NCBI GenBank assembly: GCA_963790075.1
Contig: CAWBNG010000003.1
Span: forward strand, 1-64,000
Direction: 5' to 3'
DNA: 64,000 nucleotides
Source of the DNA: CAYOUV01 sp963790075
GTDB lineage: Bacteria; Chloroflexota; Anaerolineae; Anaerolineales; Villigracilaceae
Part shown: positions 35,029 through 44,146 of the stretch, one piece after another
Layout: every line of letters begins with the position of its first letter
Position numbering within the stretch: position 1 is the first letter of the stretch
Translations under genes and position numbers: made by a program
The notes under the pieces: generated by a model
What the model was told of the DNA's origin: nothing
Databases searched by the model: none
Seen by the model: only the letters and a program-made list of their open reading frames with translations

Positions 35029-35601
35029 ATGAAAAAAGAAAACAAGATTCCCGTTTATCTGGTCTTAGTGGTCATGATTTTGGCAGTTCTCGCCTGTACG
35101 ATCAACGTCGGAGGCCCGGACATACCTGCCAATCCGATCCCGGTTTCAACCGACGCCGTGGCAACCATGCAAGCACAAATACAGGAGTCGTTACTGGCCG
35201 GTGCGCAAAACGGCACGGTCAGCTTGACCATTGATCAGACGCAGATCACATCATTTCTGGCAGCCAAACTTCAGGCGCAGTCCGATCCGTTGTTCACTGA
35301 TCCACAAGTCTACCTGCAAAACGGGCAAATGCAAATCTATGGGATCGCTCACCAGGGCTATTTCGAGGCCAACATTGGCATCGTGGTTGCCGTCAATGTG
35401 GACGAGCAGGGCCAGCCAATAATTGAGATCGTCTCCGCTGATTTCGGTCCCTTCCCAGTTCCGGGCGGACTAAAAGAAGCTATTTCAGCACTCATTCAGG
35501 AAGCTTACACCGGATCCCTTGGGCCGGTTGCAACTGGTTTCCGTATCGAAAACATTACAATTGCTGAGGGCAAGATGACCGTTACAGGTCGGGTCAAATA
35601 A
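35029..35601 (+). CDS. Putative lipoprotein of unknown function
   Basis: I start this at MKKENKIPVYLV, just after the predicted promoter. The 190-residue protein has a lipoprotein signal peptide (lipobox VLAC, Cys23), so it is anchored outside the cytoplasmic membrane. The rest is mixed alpha/beta with two roughly repeated units, QTQITSFLAAKLQAQSDPLF and later KEAISALIQEAYTGSLGP. It resembles small lipoproteins with a lipid-binding-like cavity, but I recognise no family. It is followed 58 bases later by another lipoprotein gene. Confidence 0.75.
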   Translation: MKKENKIPVYLVLVVMILAVLACTINVGGPDIPANPIPVSTDAVATMQAQIQESLLAGAQNGTVSLTIDQTQITSFLAAKLQAQSDPLFTDPQVYLQNGQMQIYGIAHQGYFEANIGIVVAVNVDEQGQPIIEIVSADFGPFPVPGGLKEAISALIQEAYTGSLGPVATGFRIENITIAEGKMTVTGRVK

Positions 35602-35659
35602 CGATTGGATTATACCAGCATCGCCTACCTGGCAAAACCCTGGCTATGCAGGATCCCTG

Positions 35660-37255
35660 ATGAAAATTTTTCGCACACATTTCATTTTTCTATTATCGAT
35701 TGCTTTGCTGCTGGCAAGTTGTCAATCGCCACAGGTTTCTCAGGGAAATATAACCGTCAGCATCAAGGCCGATGGACAAACACAACCATTGGATCTTCCG
35801 GCCGGAAGTACTGTAGGCGATGCGCTCACGGCAGCCGACATTACCACCAGCAACCTGGATAAAATCACCCCGCCACTATATGCCATTCTGAGTGATGGGG
35901 ACGCGATCCAGATCGTACGCGTCCGTGAAGAGTTCGAAACTGAAGATGTCGTCATTCCTTTCGAGCATCAGGTAGTGCGGAACGAATCGTTACCCGAAGG
36001 CGAGATCCGCCTGATCCAACCCGGATCGACTGGAAAGCAGGAAATCACTTACCGGCGCGTGTACGAGGATGGCGTCGAGACCACCAAAAGCGTGGTAAAA
36101 ACTGTCATCCTGCAAGAGGCCGTACCCGAGATCATGATGGTCGGTGTGCAGGTGGCTTTTGCACCTTTACAAATCCCCGGCAAATTGGCCTACCTGGCCG
36201 GCGGGAATGCCTGGCTCATGGATGGTTCCACCTCCAATCGCAAGCCTCTGGTCACAACAGGCGACCTGGATGGACGGATTTTTGCGCTTTCGCCGGACGG
36301 TAGCCTTCTGCTCTTTACACGTAAATCCAAGAAACCCGCCGATCAGGAAATAAATACACTGTGGGTGGTGTCTACAGACGGCAAAGCAGCACCGATCAGC
36401 CTGGGCGTAGCCAACGTAGTGCATTTTGCCGCCTGGGTGCCGAGCGCGCATTTTTCAGTTGCGTATTCGACCGTCGAACCGCGCGCCCAGGCGCCTGGCT
36501 GGCAGGCGAACAACAACTTGTTTGTCATGCGTGTGGGCCTGGGCGGTACACCCTTCAAGCCCAGGGAATTGATCGAGACAAATTTTGGTGGCGCATACGG
36601 CTGGTGGGGCACAACCTTTGCTTATTCACCGGGAGGCAGTTTGCTGGCCTACATTCGCCCGGATGGGATCGGATTGGTCAATCTGGAAGACGGTTCGCTG
36701 CAACCCCTGCTGGATATCACGCCGTTACAAACTCGCAGCGATTGGGCCTGGTTGCCTGGTCTTTCGTGGGGCGCGGATGGCCGGACACTATACTTTGTCA
36801 CACACGCTCCGCCACCGAGCCTGGTCAATCCCGAAGACTCACCCTATTTTGACCTGAGCGCAGCCTCCCTGGCCAGTGCGGCCACCGTCGACCTGGCGCA
36901 GCAAACCGGAATGTTTGCCTATCCATCCGCCTCGCGAGAGCAGGACATTGAGACAGAAAAATCCTATCGGCTTGCTTTCCTGCAGGCTATTTTCCCGGCC
37001 CAGAGCGAAACCAGCCGTTATCGTGTGGTCGTGATGGACCGGGATGGGTCGAATCGTCAAGTTGTTTTTCCTTCGAAAGATTCGCCGGGGCTGGATCCAC
37101 AGACTCCCGTCTGGGCTCCCCAGGCCGTGCAGGGACAAATGGGCGATTTTCTAGCCCTGGTTTATCAGGGTAACTTATGGTTGGTCGATACGGGTAATGC
37201 ACAAGCCTGGCAAGTAACCGGGGATGGTCTCATTAGCCGGATAGAGTGGAAATAA
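35660..37255 (+). CDS. Lipoprotein with DUF348/G5-type N-terminus and beta-propeller
   Basis: The 531-residue protein has a lipoprotein signal (lipobox LLASC, Cys21). Residues about 28-90 resemble the ubiquitin-like DUF348 domain of YabE/Rpf-type proteins (ITVSIKADGQTQPLDLPAG, then TVGDALTAADI). A G5-like domain follows at about 95-165 (EEFETEDVVIPFEHQVVRNE, then GKQEITYRRVYEDGVE). The remainder has repeated LSPDGSLLLFTR, YSPGGSLLAYIRPDG and SWGADGRTLYFVTH units typical of a TolB-like beta-propeller. G5 and DUF348 are usually linked to cell-wall binding, so the protein may sit at the peptidoglycan. No peptidase or transglycosylase domain is present. Confidence 0.8.
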   Translation: MKIFRTHFIFLLSIALLLASCQSPQVSQGNITVSIKADGQTQPLDLPAGSTVGDALTAADITTSNLDKITPPLYAILSDGDAIQIVRVREEFETEDVVIPFEHQVVRNESLPEGEIRLIQPGSTGKQEITYRRVYEDGVETTKSVVKTVILQEAVPEIMMVGVQVAFAPLQIPGKLAYLAGGNAWLMDGSTSNRKPLVTTGDLDGRIFALSPDGSLLLFTRKSKKPADQEINTLWVVSTDGKAAPISLGVANVVHFAAWVPSAHFSVAYSTVEPRAQAPGWQANNNLFVMRVGLGGTPFKPRELIETNFGGAYGWWGTTFAYSPGGSLLAYIRPDGIGLVNLEDGSLQPLLDITPLQTRSDWAWLPGLSWGADGRTLYFVTHAPPPSLVNPEDSPYFDLSAASLASAATVDLAQQTGMFAYPSASREQDIETEKSYRLAFLQAIFPAQSETSRYRVVVMDRDGSNRQVVFPSKDSPGLDPQTPVWAPQAVQGQMGDFLALVYQGNLWLVDTGNAQAWQVTGDGLISRIEWK

Positions 37256-37307
37256 GCGATCGGCGTCAACTGGATCGCAAAATCTAAATCCAAAGAGGTA
37301 CTTATTC

Positions 37308-38267
37308 ATGCGAATTCTTATCACCGGAGCAGCTGGATTCCTGGGCTCACATTTATGTGACCGGCTGTTGGCAGAAGGTCACCAAGTCGTCGGGATGGAC
37401 AATTTCATCACTGGAAAACCAGAGAATCTGGCACACCTGATGGGCAATGAAGATTTTGAATTTTACAAACACGATGTCTCCGAATATATCTTTTTGCCCG
37501 AAAAGGTTGACGCCATTCTGCACTTTGCCTCACCAGCCAGCCCTAACCCGCTGTCACCAGTCGGCTATTTTAACCTTCCCATTCAGACCATGAAAGCCGG
37601 GGCGCTTGGCACGCATCACACGCTGGGTGTAGCCAAGACTTACAATGCCAAATATCTGTTGGCTTCTACCAGTGAAATTTATGGTGACCCACTCGTCCAT
37701 CCGCAAAAAGAAGATTATCCAGGCAACGTGGACCCAATCGGTACCCGAGCGGTCTACGACGAAGCCAAGCGCTTTGCGGAAGCGCTCACCATGGCCTATC
37801 ATCGCGCCCATAATGTGGATACGCGCATTGTGCGCATTTTTAACACCTACGGTCCGCGCATGGACCTGGAAGATGGGCGCGCGCTGCCCAACTTCTTAAA
37901 GCAGGCGTTGCTCAAGCAACCCCTGACGGTCTATGGTGACGGCAGCCAGACACGCTCGTTCTGCTATGTGGACGACCTGATTGACGGCATTGTCAAGTTA
38001 CTTTATTCGGACGAGCATCTACCGGTCAATATCGGCAACCCGATCGAGATGACCATCCTGCAATTTGCCGAAGCCATCAACCGCATCACCATCAATCCGG
38101 CCGGGATCAAGTTCGTTCCCGATGCGCGCAGCGAACGCGATCCCCAGCGCCGCCAACCCGACATCACCCGGGCCCGAACCATCCTGGGCTGGGAACCAGA
38201 AGTAAACCTGGACGAAGGCATCCAGCGCACGATCCCATATTTCAAGGAGCAATTAGGCATAGAATGA
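37308..38267 (+). CDS. UDP-glucuronate decarboxylase (UDP-xylose synthase)
   Basis: This NAD-dependent short-chain dehydrogenase/reductase converts UDP-glucuronate to UDP-xylose. The 319-residue protein has the Rossmann motif GAAGFLGSHL at about 7-16. The stretch HFASPASP is characteristic of this subfamily. STSEIYGDP carries the catalytic Ser/Thr, and YDEAKRFAE gives the Tyr-x3-Lys pair. RIFNTYGPRMDLEDGRALPNF is another strong match. It overlaps gtrA by 4 bases (ATGA), which fits envelope polysaccharide synthesis. Confidence 0.93.
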   Translation: MRILITGAAGFLGSHLCDRLLAEGHQVVGMDNFITGKPENLAHLMGNEDFEFYKHDVSEYIFLPEKVDAILHFASPASPNPLSPVGYFNLPIQTMKAGALGTHHTLGVAKTYNAKYLLASTSEIYGDPLVHPQKEDYPGNVDPIGTRAVYDEAKRFAEALTMAYHRAHNVDTRIVRIFNTYGPRMDLEDGRALPNFLKQALLKQPLTVYGDGSQTRSFCYVDDLIDGIVKLLYSDEHLPVNIGNPIEMTILQFAEAINRITINPAGIKFVPDARSERDPQRRQPDITRARTILGWEPEVNLDEGIQRTIPYFKEQLGIE

Positions 38268-38722
38268 CCATGATTTTGAACAATCCACGCGAACGCACCC
38301 GCTTCATGAAGTTTGCCGTGGTCGGTACCATTGGCGCTGTGGTTGATTTCGGTGTATTTAATCTCTTAAGCACCTTCCTTGGAGTCAATCCCGTTCTTGC
38401 CAGCATGATTTCATTCATAACGGCGGTCTCCAGTAACTTCACCTGGAATCGTTTTTGGACATATCCCGACTCGCGTTCTAAACACCTCAAGCATCAAATC
38501 AGCCAGTTTGCGATCGTCAGCACGATCGGATTGACGATTCGCACGCCAATCTTTGCCTGGCTGGAAGGTCTTTTTGGCCACTTACTTGAAACAGCCGAAT
38601 TATCACTCCCCATATCTGCCGCCGTTCTGGGTCACAATTTAGCCCTGGCTGTCTCGATCGGGATCGTCATGGTCTGGAATTTTTTCCTAAATCGATATTG
38701 GACGTATAATGATGTAGAGTAA
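38264..38722 (+). CDS. GtrA family membrane protein
   Basis: The 152-residue protein has four transmembrane segments, the GtrA layout. The first (FMKFAVVGTIGAVVDFGVFN) is the family signature, and SFITAVSSNFTWNRFWTY follows. GtrA proteins are thought to help move polyprenyl-linked sugars across the membrane for surface glycosylation. The 4-base overlap with the UDP-xylose synthase gene suggests a joint role in envelope glycans. The late NFFLNRYWTYNDVE repeats the aromatic motif of the middle loop. Confidence 0.92.
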   Translation: MTMILNNPRERTRFMKFAVVGTIGAVVDFGVFNLLSTFLGVNPVLASMISFITAVSSNFTWNRFWTYPDSRSKHLKHQISQFAIVSTIGLTIRTPIFAWLEGLFGHLLETAELSLPISAAVLGHNLALAVSIGIVMVWNFFLNRYWTYNDVE

Positions 38723-38739
38723 TACCAGACGGATCAAAC

Positions 38740-39117
38740 ATGGAAAAACATCCTGCACTCATTCCAATTTACAATACCAAAGGAGACGCTGACGCCTTCC
38801 TTTCCTATCCCTATCTTTTCAATCGCCTGGGAGAATGGATCGGTTGGGTCACTCCCCAAAAGGACGTCTACTCCGTTCTGGGGATGTATGTCGGCTACCT
38901 GACCAGCGAACCGCGCATCCTGCGCAAGCGCCTGACCAGCCGGCTTAAACCCCAACGCGATCCACTTCCACGCCCGCCCAAGACCTATCCGCCGGCGACG
39001 GTTCCGCTGGCGCCGATGATGCGCGAGTTATATTTCGGCGTCGTCGATGTCTTACTGGACGAACCGGAGCGTCTGCACCCATTCGACTCCGGCGAATTAC
39101 GCGAAGATATGGACTGA
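38740..39117 (+). CDS. 4-fold beta-flower-like protein
   Basis: The 125-residue protein has an N-terminal domain of short strands with repeated aromatic and Gly residues. One runs YLFNRLGEWIGWVTPQKDVY and the next SVLGMYVGYLTSEPRILRKR. This resembles small 4-fold beta-flower domains. The C-terminal half is Pro/Arg-rich and acidic at the end, with no clear fold. It starts 17 bases after gtrA, and its stop overlaps the ATG of the thioesterase gene. Function is unknown; I would not go beyond a structural guess. Confidence 0.7.
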   Translation: MEKHPALIPIYNTKGDADAFLSYPYLFNRLGEWIGWVTPQKDVYSVLGMYVGYLTSEPRILRKRLTSRLKPQRDPLPRPPKTYPPATVPLAPMMRELYFGVVDVLLDEPERLHPFDSGELREDMD

Positions 39118-39602
39118 TGGCTGGCACAAACCCGAAACCGAAAACAGTGCGTGCTTCGCATATCTCGATCGCCCAACTGATGCAACCCGAGCACGCTAAC
39201 AACCTGGGCAATGTCCACGGCGGCTGGATCATGAAGCTGGTAGATGAAGCCGGCGCGCTGGCCTGTATGCGGCATGCCCAGCACCGCGTCGTAACCGTTG
39301 CTATCGACTCGATGGTCTTTCGCCAACCCATCCGTATTGGTGACCTGGTCATCTTGAACGCTGAAGTGACTTACGCTGGCTCGACCTCAATGGAAGCCGA
39401 GGTACAGGTCACTGCGGAAAATCCGATTACCGGCGAGCGCACCCATACCAACACCGCTTACGTGGTTTACGTCGCGCTGGACGATGAGGGCAATCCAGTC
39501 CAGGTCCCACCGCTTAAAGCTGAGACCGATGAGCAAAAACGCCGCATGCAGTCTGCCAAGGAGCGCCAAAAATATCGCCTGACACAGCGAAAGCAAGCGT
39601 AG
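39117..39602 (+). CDS. Acyl-CoA thioesterase (hotdog fold, YciA-like)
   Basis: The 161-residue hotdog-fold enzyme hydrolyses acyl-CoA. MQPEHANNLGNVHGGWIMKL has the key N-x-x-G-x-x-H-G-G motif and the catalytic Asp follows in VDEAGALACMRHA. SMVFRQPIRIGDLVILNAEV and VYVALDDEGNPVQVPPL complete the family pattern. The C-terminal tail is basic and charged (EQKRRMQSAKERQKYRL). It starts at the stop of the previous gene and is 1 base before the AAA+ gene. Confidence 0.92.
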   Translation: MAGTNPKPKTVRASHISIAQLMQPEHANNLGNVHGGWIMKLVDEAGALACMRHAQHRVVTVAIDSMVFRQPIRIGDLVILNAEVTYAGSTSMEAEVQVTAENPITGERTHTNTAYVVYVALDDEGNPVQVPPLKAETDEQKRRMQSAKERQKYRLTQRKQA

Positions 39603-39603
39603 C

Positions 39604-40815
39604 ATGGACGAACCCCAACTCCCTGAAGAACCACAAGAACCAAAGGAACGGGTCGCGCATACATTTCGCTCTTTACAAGAGCTAATCGATCACGTTTCGG
39701 GAAAATCGCTTCCACAGCTTCCACCGGAAGATGCCGGAATGGCAGAGGCGGTGCCCTTCCCGTTCCTGGGAATTGTGGGTCAGCAGGAAATGAAGCTGGC
39801 GTTGTTATTGGGGTTGATCAATCCGAACGTTGGTGGGATTCTATTGATAGGACCGCGAGGCACGGCCAAGACGACGGCTGTGCGCAGCCTGCTGGACCTG
39901 CTTCCGATGGTCGAACGCTCCAAATGCTACTATGGCTGCTTGCCCGAAGACATCGAAACCGGTGGCATCGACGCCGTTTGCCCGGACTGCGCCAAGAAGT
40001 ACGCTGAAAATATCCCCCTGACCGCACCTGACCGGGTACGACTGATCGAACTGCCCTTAAACGCCCGCCTGGAGGATGTGGTCGGCGGGATTGACGAGCG
40101 TGCCGTCCTCCACGAACGCATGCGCATCCGCCACGGTATCCTGGCACTTTCCGATCGAAATTTACTTTACATTGACGAAGTCAACCTGCTGAGCGATGAG
40201 ATTGTTGACGCCATTCTGGATGCTGCTGCGCAAGGCAGCTATACCGTGCGGCGCGGACCCGTCTCCGCGACATACCGGGCCAGGTTTGTATTGATCGGCT
40301 CGATGAATCCTGAAGAGGGACGCCTGCGCCCACAAATTCTGGACCGTTTTGGGCTGCGAGTGATCGTGCGCGGTCTGGACGATTCCGCTGAACGGTTGGA
40401 AGCCTACCGTCGCGTCCAATCCTACCAATCCAACCCGCGCAGGATGATCGCACAATTTAACCAGGAAATGTCATTGATCCGAGACGAAATCCAGTCCGCA
40501 CGGGCGCGCTTGCGTGAGGTCAAGATCGACGATAAGATTGCCAAACCAGCCATTGAAACGATCCACAAAATGGGCGTAGATTCATTACGCGCTGAGATCT
40601 CCTGGTTCGAAGCCGCTCGCGCCTACACCGCCGCCGATGGCCGGGGGACCGTCACTTCCGATGACTTGCAAGCTGTCGCACCTATGGCACTGCGTTTGCG
40701 ACGATCAAAATTCATGACCGATTATTTCAACGACCAGCAGGCGGAGGAGCAGGAACTTCAAACGCTCATCCAGGGTTGGAAAACAAAGCGAACGCGTAAG
40801 AAGGCTAGCAAATAG
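39604..40815 (+). CDS. BchI/ChlI-like AAA+ ATPase
   Basis: The 403-residue protein resembles the I subunit of magnesium chelatase. PFLGIVGQQEMKLALLLGLI opens the ATPase domain, Walker A is GPRGTAKTT, Walker B is LLYIDEVNLLSDEIVD, and GSMNPEEGRLRPQILDRFGL carries sensor 1 and the Arg finger region. A Cys pair-pair, CYYGC and CPDC about 17 residues later, sits just after Walker A and could bind zinc. No bchD, bchH or cobaltochelatase gene is in the window, so the partner is unknown. It may act as a MoxR/chelatase-like chaperone. Confidence 0.87.
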   Translation: MDEPQLPEEPQEPKERVAHTFRSLQELIDHVSGKSLPQLPPEDAGMAEAVPFPFLGIVGQQEMKLALLLGLINPNVGGILLIGPRGTAKTTAVRSLLDLLPMVERSKCYYGCLPEDIETGGIDAVCPDCAKKYAENIPLTAPDRVRLIELPLNARLEDVVGGIDERAVLHERMRIRHGILALSDRNLLYIDEVNLLSDEIVDAILDAAAQGSYTVRRGPVSATYRARFVLIGSMNPEEGRLRPQILDRFGLRVIVRGLDDSAERLEAYRRVQSYQSNPRRMIAQFNQEMSLIRDEIQSARARLREVKIDDKIAKPAIETIHKMGVDSLRAEISWFEAARAYTAADGRGTVTSDDLQAVAPMALRLRRSKFMTDYFNDQQAEEQELQTLIQGWKTKRTRKKASK

Positions 40816-40816
40816 C

Positions 40817-41521
40817 ATGACAAGTGGTCTCCCCAAACCCCCTACGATTACCAGCATCGTCCTGGGGATTCTTACCTGCGTGGTATCCATCCTGGCAATC
40901 GGGCAAATCGATGCGATCACCAAATGGACAGGCGCTGCCCTGACATTCATCCCCGCCCAATTGCACATTCTAAAAATGGTCACACCCCCTCAGGTAATCT
41001 CCGTGGACTTCTCCACTTCCCCAACAATTGTGAACTTTCCTAAAACGGGTGCGTACAATTTGTACACCGACAACTACGATCTGCTCACGATTACCGATGC
41101 CTTGATGGTCAAACAAAGTCCGGCCTGGTTGAATATCCACGCCATGGGGCAGGAAGAATTATTGCCGGTTCTATTCGTCACCCGCGGTCTTGTCCCGTAC
41201 GACACGCCCTTCGCGGCCGGCAGACCGATTTACTATTTTGTCATCCCGGCTCCGGGACAATACATGATCGCGCATCCCAGACGACCCACCGATGTTTATT
41301 TTGTGCCCGACTACACCACCTTTCATGAAGCCAGGTTCATAATCGCCTTCGCGGTTGAAATCATCCTACTGCTTGCCCTGATCCTTTGGCTGTGGTATCG
41401 GCGTCAGAAACAATACCTAAAGGCAGCAGCAAGGATGCGCAAAGAACGGCGGGCTGAGGTTGAAAAATTCTGGCAGGAACGCAGGCAGCGCCTCGGGCAG
41501 GACAGCCATTCAGAAGAATGA
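40817..41521 (+). CDS. Two-helix membrane protein of unknown function
   Basis: The 234-residue protein has one transmembrane helix near the N-terminus (about 10-32) and another at about 174-195, with an extracytoplasmic domain of about 140 residues between them. The C-terminal tail is cytoplasmic, highly charged and probably helical (RRQKQYLKAAARMRKERR). I do not recognise the extracytoplasmic domain. It starts 1 base after the AAA+ gene and overlaps the glycosyltransferase by 4 bases, so it is in the same operon. Confidence 0.75.
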   Translation: MTSGLPKPPTITSIVLGILTCVVSILAIGQIDAITKWTGAALTFIPAQLHILKMVTPPQVISVDFSTSPTIVNFPKTGAYNLYTDNYDLLTITDALMVKQSPAWLNIHAMGQEELLPVLFVTRGLVPYDTPFAAGRPIYYFVIPAPGQYMIAHPRRPTDVYFVPDYTTFHEARFIIAFAVEIILLLALILWLWYRRQKQYLKAAARMRKERRAEVEKFWQERRQRLGQDSHSEE

Positions 41522-43077
41522 CAGCTGAAATTAAACGCCTTGCAGGACACCCGAACGCCCCACTCCTTCTACTTCTGATTATTAACCTGCTGGCCGGATT
41601 GTGGACCTTCCGGGATTATGGTTTCAGTTGGGATGAGCCTTTATTTTACAGTTACGCCGATTCGGTCGGCTATGCCTATTCGATTAAGGCCCGCCTGAGG
41701 GGGGATTTCGATATCCGCCAGGCCTATGGCACCAGCCCTGACGACCACAAAACGCGCGGACCGGCGTATATTTTGTTAGCCGATCCGGCTGCCAAGCTAA
41801 TATACAAAGCCGGCCTTGACCAGGCTTCGGCCTGGCACCTGCTTAATTTCCTGACCGTTCAAATTGGACTCGTGTTCTTCTATCTGTTGGCGCGTCGATT
41901 TGCTGATCCCTGGCCGGCCGGCGCGGCAACGGCACTTTACGCCTGGCAGCCGCTTTTGTGGGGGCACGCCTTCATCAATCCCAAAGACCCATCTTTCACG
42001 GTTTTCATGCTGGCAAGTATTTATTTGGGCCTGCGCATGGTCGACCGCATTACGGCTGATATCCGCCTTAATCCGTGGCAAAGCCTGCGGGCAGGCTTGT
42101 TGCCAGGTATCCTGCTCGGCCTGACCACCTCGATCCGCATCATTGGGCCTTTAGCGGGCGGACTGGTTTTGCTTTACTTTTTACTCAAAGGAAAATATCG
42201 TCACTGGGTGATCTTCCTACCCTATGGCTTGATGGCAATCCTGGCAGCACTCGCCAGTTGGCCCTACTTGTGGGAAGCGCCTGTCGCAAATTTTCTGTCC
42301 GTATTTCGCTTTATGGCAGATAACCCGACTGAACTGGCTGTCCTATTCCTCGGCCAGACTTTCCGAGCTGATCATCTGCCGCACCGCTATTTCCCAACAA
42401 TGCTGGTCCTGACCCTGACCGAGGTGGTCTGGCCGCTTTTTGCGATTGGCCTGGTTGTCGCCGCACGTCGTTTGAAACGACTCGACTGGCGATCGCTGCT
42501 GGTCATTCTGGTCTGGTTCGGGATTCCCCTCGTGTACGTGCTCGTCAAAAGCCCACCCATGTACGATGGCTTCCGACATTTCTTCTTCTCGGCACCACCC
42601 ATCTTCCTGGTTGGGGGACTCGCTTTCCAGGCCATCTTCGATGCCTTCCGCCCGGTTTGGATACGTGCTGTGCTGGTGATCCTGATCCTGCTGCCCGGTG
42701 TGGTCGGGATGGTTCGCTTGCACCCCTACGAATACACTTACTACAACAGTCTGGTCGGCGGGACCGGCGGCGCCTTCCGCCAGTACGAGACCGATTACTG
42801 GCTGACCTGCTACAAGGAAGCCATGGCCTGGGTCGACCAGAACGCGCCGGACGGCACCGTATTGCTTGTGCCGCGCGAACCCTACATTGCGGCCTATTAC
42901 GCCAGTTCAACCGTCCAGGTCAGCCAGGACGCGCCTGCCATTGGCGATTGGATGCTGTTCTCGACCCGCTCCAACCTGGACCAACGCTCGATCTATCGCA
43001 AGCAGCCGGTGCTGCACGCTGTCAGCCGGGGAGGGGCGGATTTCTGCCTGGTCAAGCAATTCACCACTCAGCCTTAG
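41518..43077 (+). CDS. ArnT/PMT-like membrane glycosyltransferase (GT39/83-type)
   Basis: The 519-residue protein has about ten transmembrane segments. The first loop has DYGFSWDEPLFYSYADS, where the D-E pair after a short hydrophobic stretch is the usual catalytic Asp region of GT-C enzymes. WGHAFINPKDPSFTVFMLAS is also typical of the group. A C-terminal extracytoplasmic domain of about 100 residues follows. Such enzymes move a sugar from a polyprenyl phosphate to a protein or lipid outside. The last gene of its run, it fits with the UDP-xylose synthase and GtrA genes upstream. Confidence 0.85.
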   Translation: MTAEIKRLAGHPNAPLLLLLIINLLAGLWTFRDYGFSWDEPLFYSYADSVGYAYSIKARLRGDFDIRQAYGTSPDDHKTRGPAYILLADPAAKLIYKAGLDQASAWHLLNFLTVQIGLVFFYLLARRFADPWPAGAATALYAWQPLLWGHAFINPKDPSFTVFMLASIYLGLRMVDRITADIRLNPWQSLRAGLLPGILLGLTTSIRIIGPLAGGLVLLYFLLKGKYRHWVIFLPYGLMAILAALASWPYLWEAPVANFLSVFRFMADNPTELAVLFLGQTFRADHLPHRYFPTMLVLTLTEVVWPLFAIGLVVAARRLKRLDWRSLLVILVWFGIPLVYVLVKSPPMYDGFRHFFFSAPPIFLVGGLAFQAIFDAFRPVWIRAVLVILILLPGVVGMVRLHPYEYTYYNSLVGGTGGAFRQYETDYWLTCYKEAMAWVDQNAPDGTVLLVPREPYIAAYYASSTVQVSQDAPAIGDWMLFSTRSNLDQRSIYRKQPVLHAVSRGGADFCLVKQFTTQP

Positions 43078-43130
43078 GTCTGGTTTGGAACGTGACCTAA
43101 TTTATTAAAAAGGAATACCCACGCGGCAAT

Positions 43131-43159
43131 TTTGCACCCGCGCATCAAGCGCTTATAAT
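43131..43159 (+). promoter_or_regulatory. Promoter giving a leaderless transcript
   Basis: TTTGCA (43131-43136), 17-bp spacer, TATAAT (43154-43159). The ATG of the next gene is at 43166, exactly where transcription should start, and there is no room for a ribosome-binding site. Confidence 0.6.
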
Positions 43160-43165
43160 GTGGGT

Positions 43166-44146
43166 ATGTTAACTCACAAAGAACGACTACAATCCTGTCT
43201 ATCCAATCAAACGCCTGACCGCCCACCGGTCGCACTCTGGCGGCATTTTCCAATTGACGACCAAACTCCCGACGGACTGGCGGCGGCGGCACTCCATTTT
43301 CAACGCAGCTACGATTTCGACCTGGTCAAGGTCACGCCTTCCTCATCCTTCTGCCTGAAAGACTGGGGAGCGGAAGATGAGTGGCTGGGGGATTCGGAGG
43401 GGACGCGCCGTTACACCAAGCGCGCAATCCATGACCCGCAAGATTGGGAAAAATTGCGCCCACTCCCGCCAGCTGCCCCACATCTATCCGACCAATTGAC
43501 CTGCCTCCGTCAGATCCGGCGTGAACTAGACCCGGAGACCCCCGTCATCCAGACCATCTTCAGCCCGCTGTCACAGGCTAAAAACCTGGCTGGCGGCCAG
43601 ACCCTGCTGATCCACATTCGCAAATACCCCGAAGCAGTCTTGAAAGGATTGGAGATTATCACTAAAACCACCCAGGATTTCATTGATGCAGCCAGGGAAA
43701 CCGGGATCGACGGCATCTTTTATGCCGTCCAGCACGCCCAGGCAGGTCTGCTATCGCGCGCAGAATTTCAACAATTCGAAAAGGCGCACGACCTGACACT
43801 GCTCGAATCCGCCCGCGATCTGTGGTGCAACCTGGTTCATCTGCACGGCGATCAGGTTTATTTCGACCTGGTTTCGGATTACCCGGCCCAGATCCTGAAC
43901 TGGCATGACCGCGATACGCCACCGAGTCTGCGCCAGGCTCAGGGAAAATACAACGGCGTAGTCTGCGGCGGGCTCAGCCGCGAAACGATCGTGTTGGGGA
44001 CGCCCGAGCAGGTCCGGCAGGAAGCAGCCGACGCTATCACCCAGACCGCGGGCAAACGCTTCATGCTGGGTACGGGCTGCGTGGTGCCCATCATCGCGCC
44101 GCACGGCAACCTGCTGGCTGCCCGTCAGAGTGTGGAGGCTGGATGA
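43166..44146 (+). CDS. Uroporphyrinogen decarboxylase-family protein
   Basis: I start this at MLTHKERLQSCLSNQTPDRP, a typical family N-terminus; a GTG two codons earlier is also possible. The 326-residue protein has the fold's opening with PPVALWRHFPIDDQ. The later LVHLHGDQVYFDLVSDYPAQ, VCGGLSRETIVLGTPEQV and FMLGTGCVVP are typical of the wider URO-D family. This family also includes methyltransferases acting on corrinoid or thiol substrates, and I cannot tell which this is. No heme genes are near. It overlaps the next gene by 4 bases. Confidence 0.87.
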   Translation: MLTHKERLQSCLSNQTPDRPPVALWRHFPIDDQTPDGLAAAALHFQRSYDFDLVKVTPSSSFCLKDWGAEDEWLGDSEGTRRYTKRAIHDPQDWEKLRPLPPAAPHLSDQLTCLRQIRRELDPETPVIQTIFSPLSQAKNLAGGQTLLIHIRKYPEAVLKGLEIITKTTQDFIDAARETGIDGIFYAVQHAQAGLLSRAEFQQFEKAHDLTLLESARDLWCNLVHLHGDQVYFDLVSDYPAQILNWHDRDTPPSLRQAQGKYNGVVCGGLSRETIVLGTPEQVRQEAADAITQTAGKRFMLGTGCVVPIIAPHGNLLAARQSVEAG

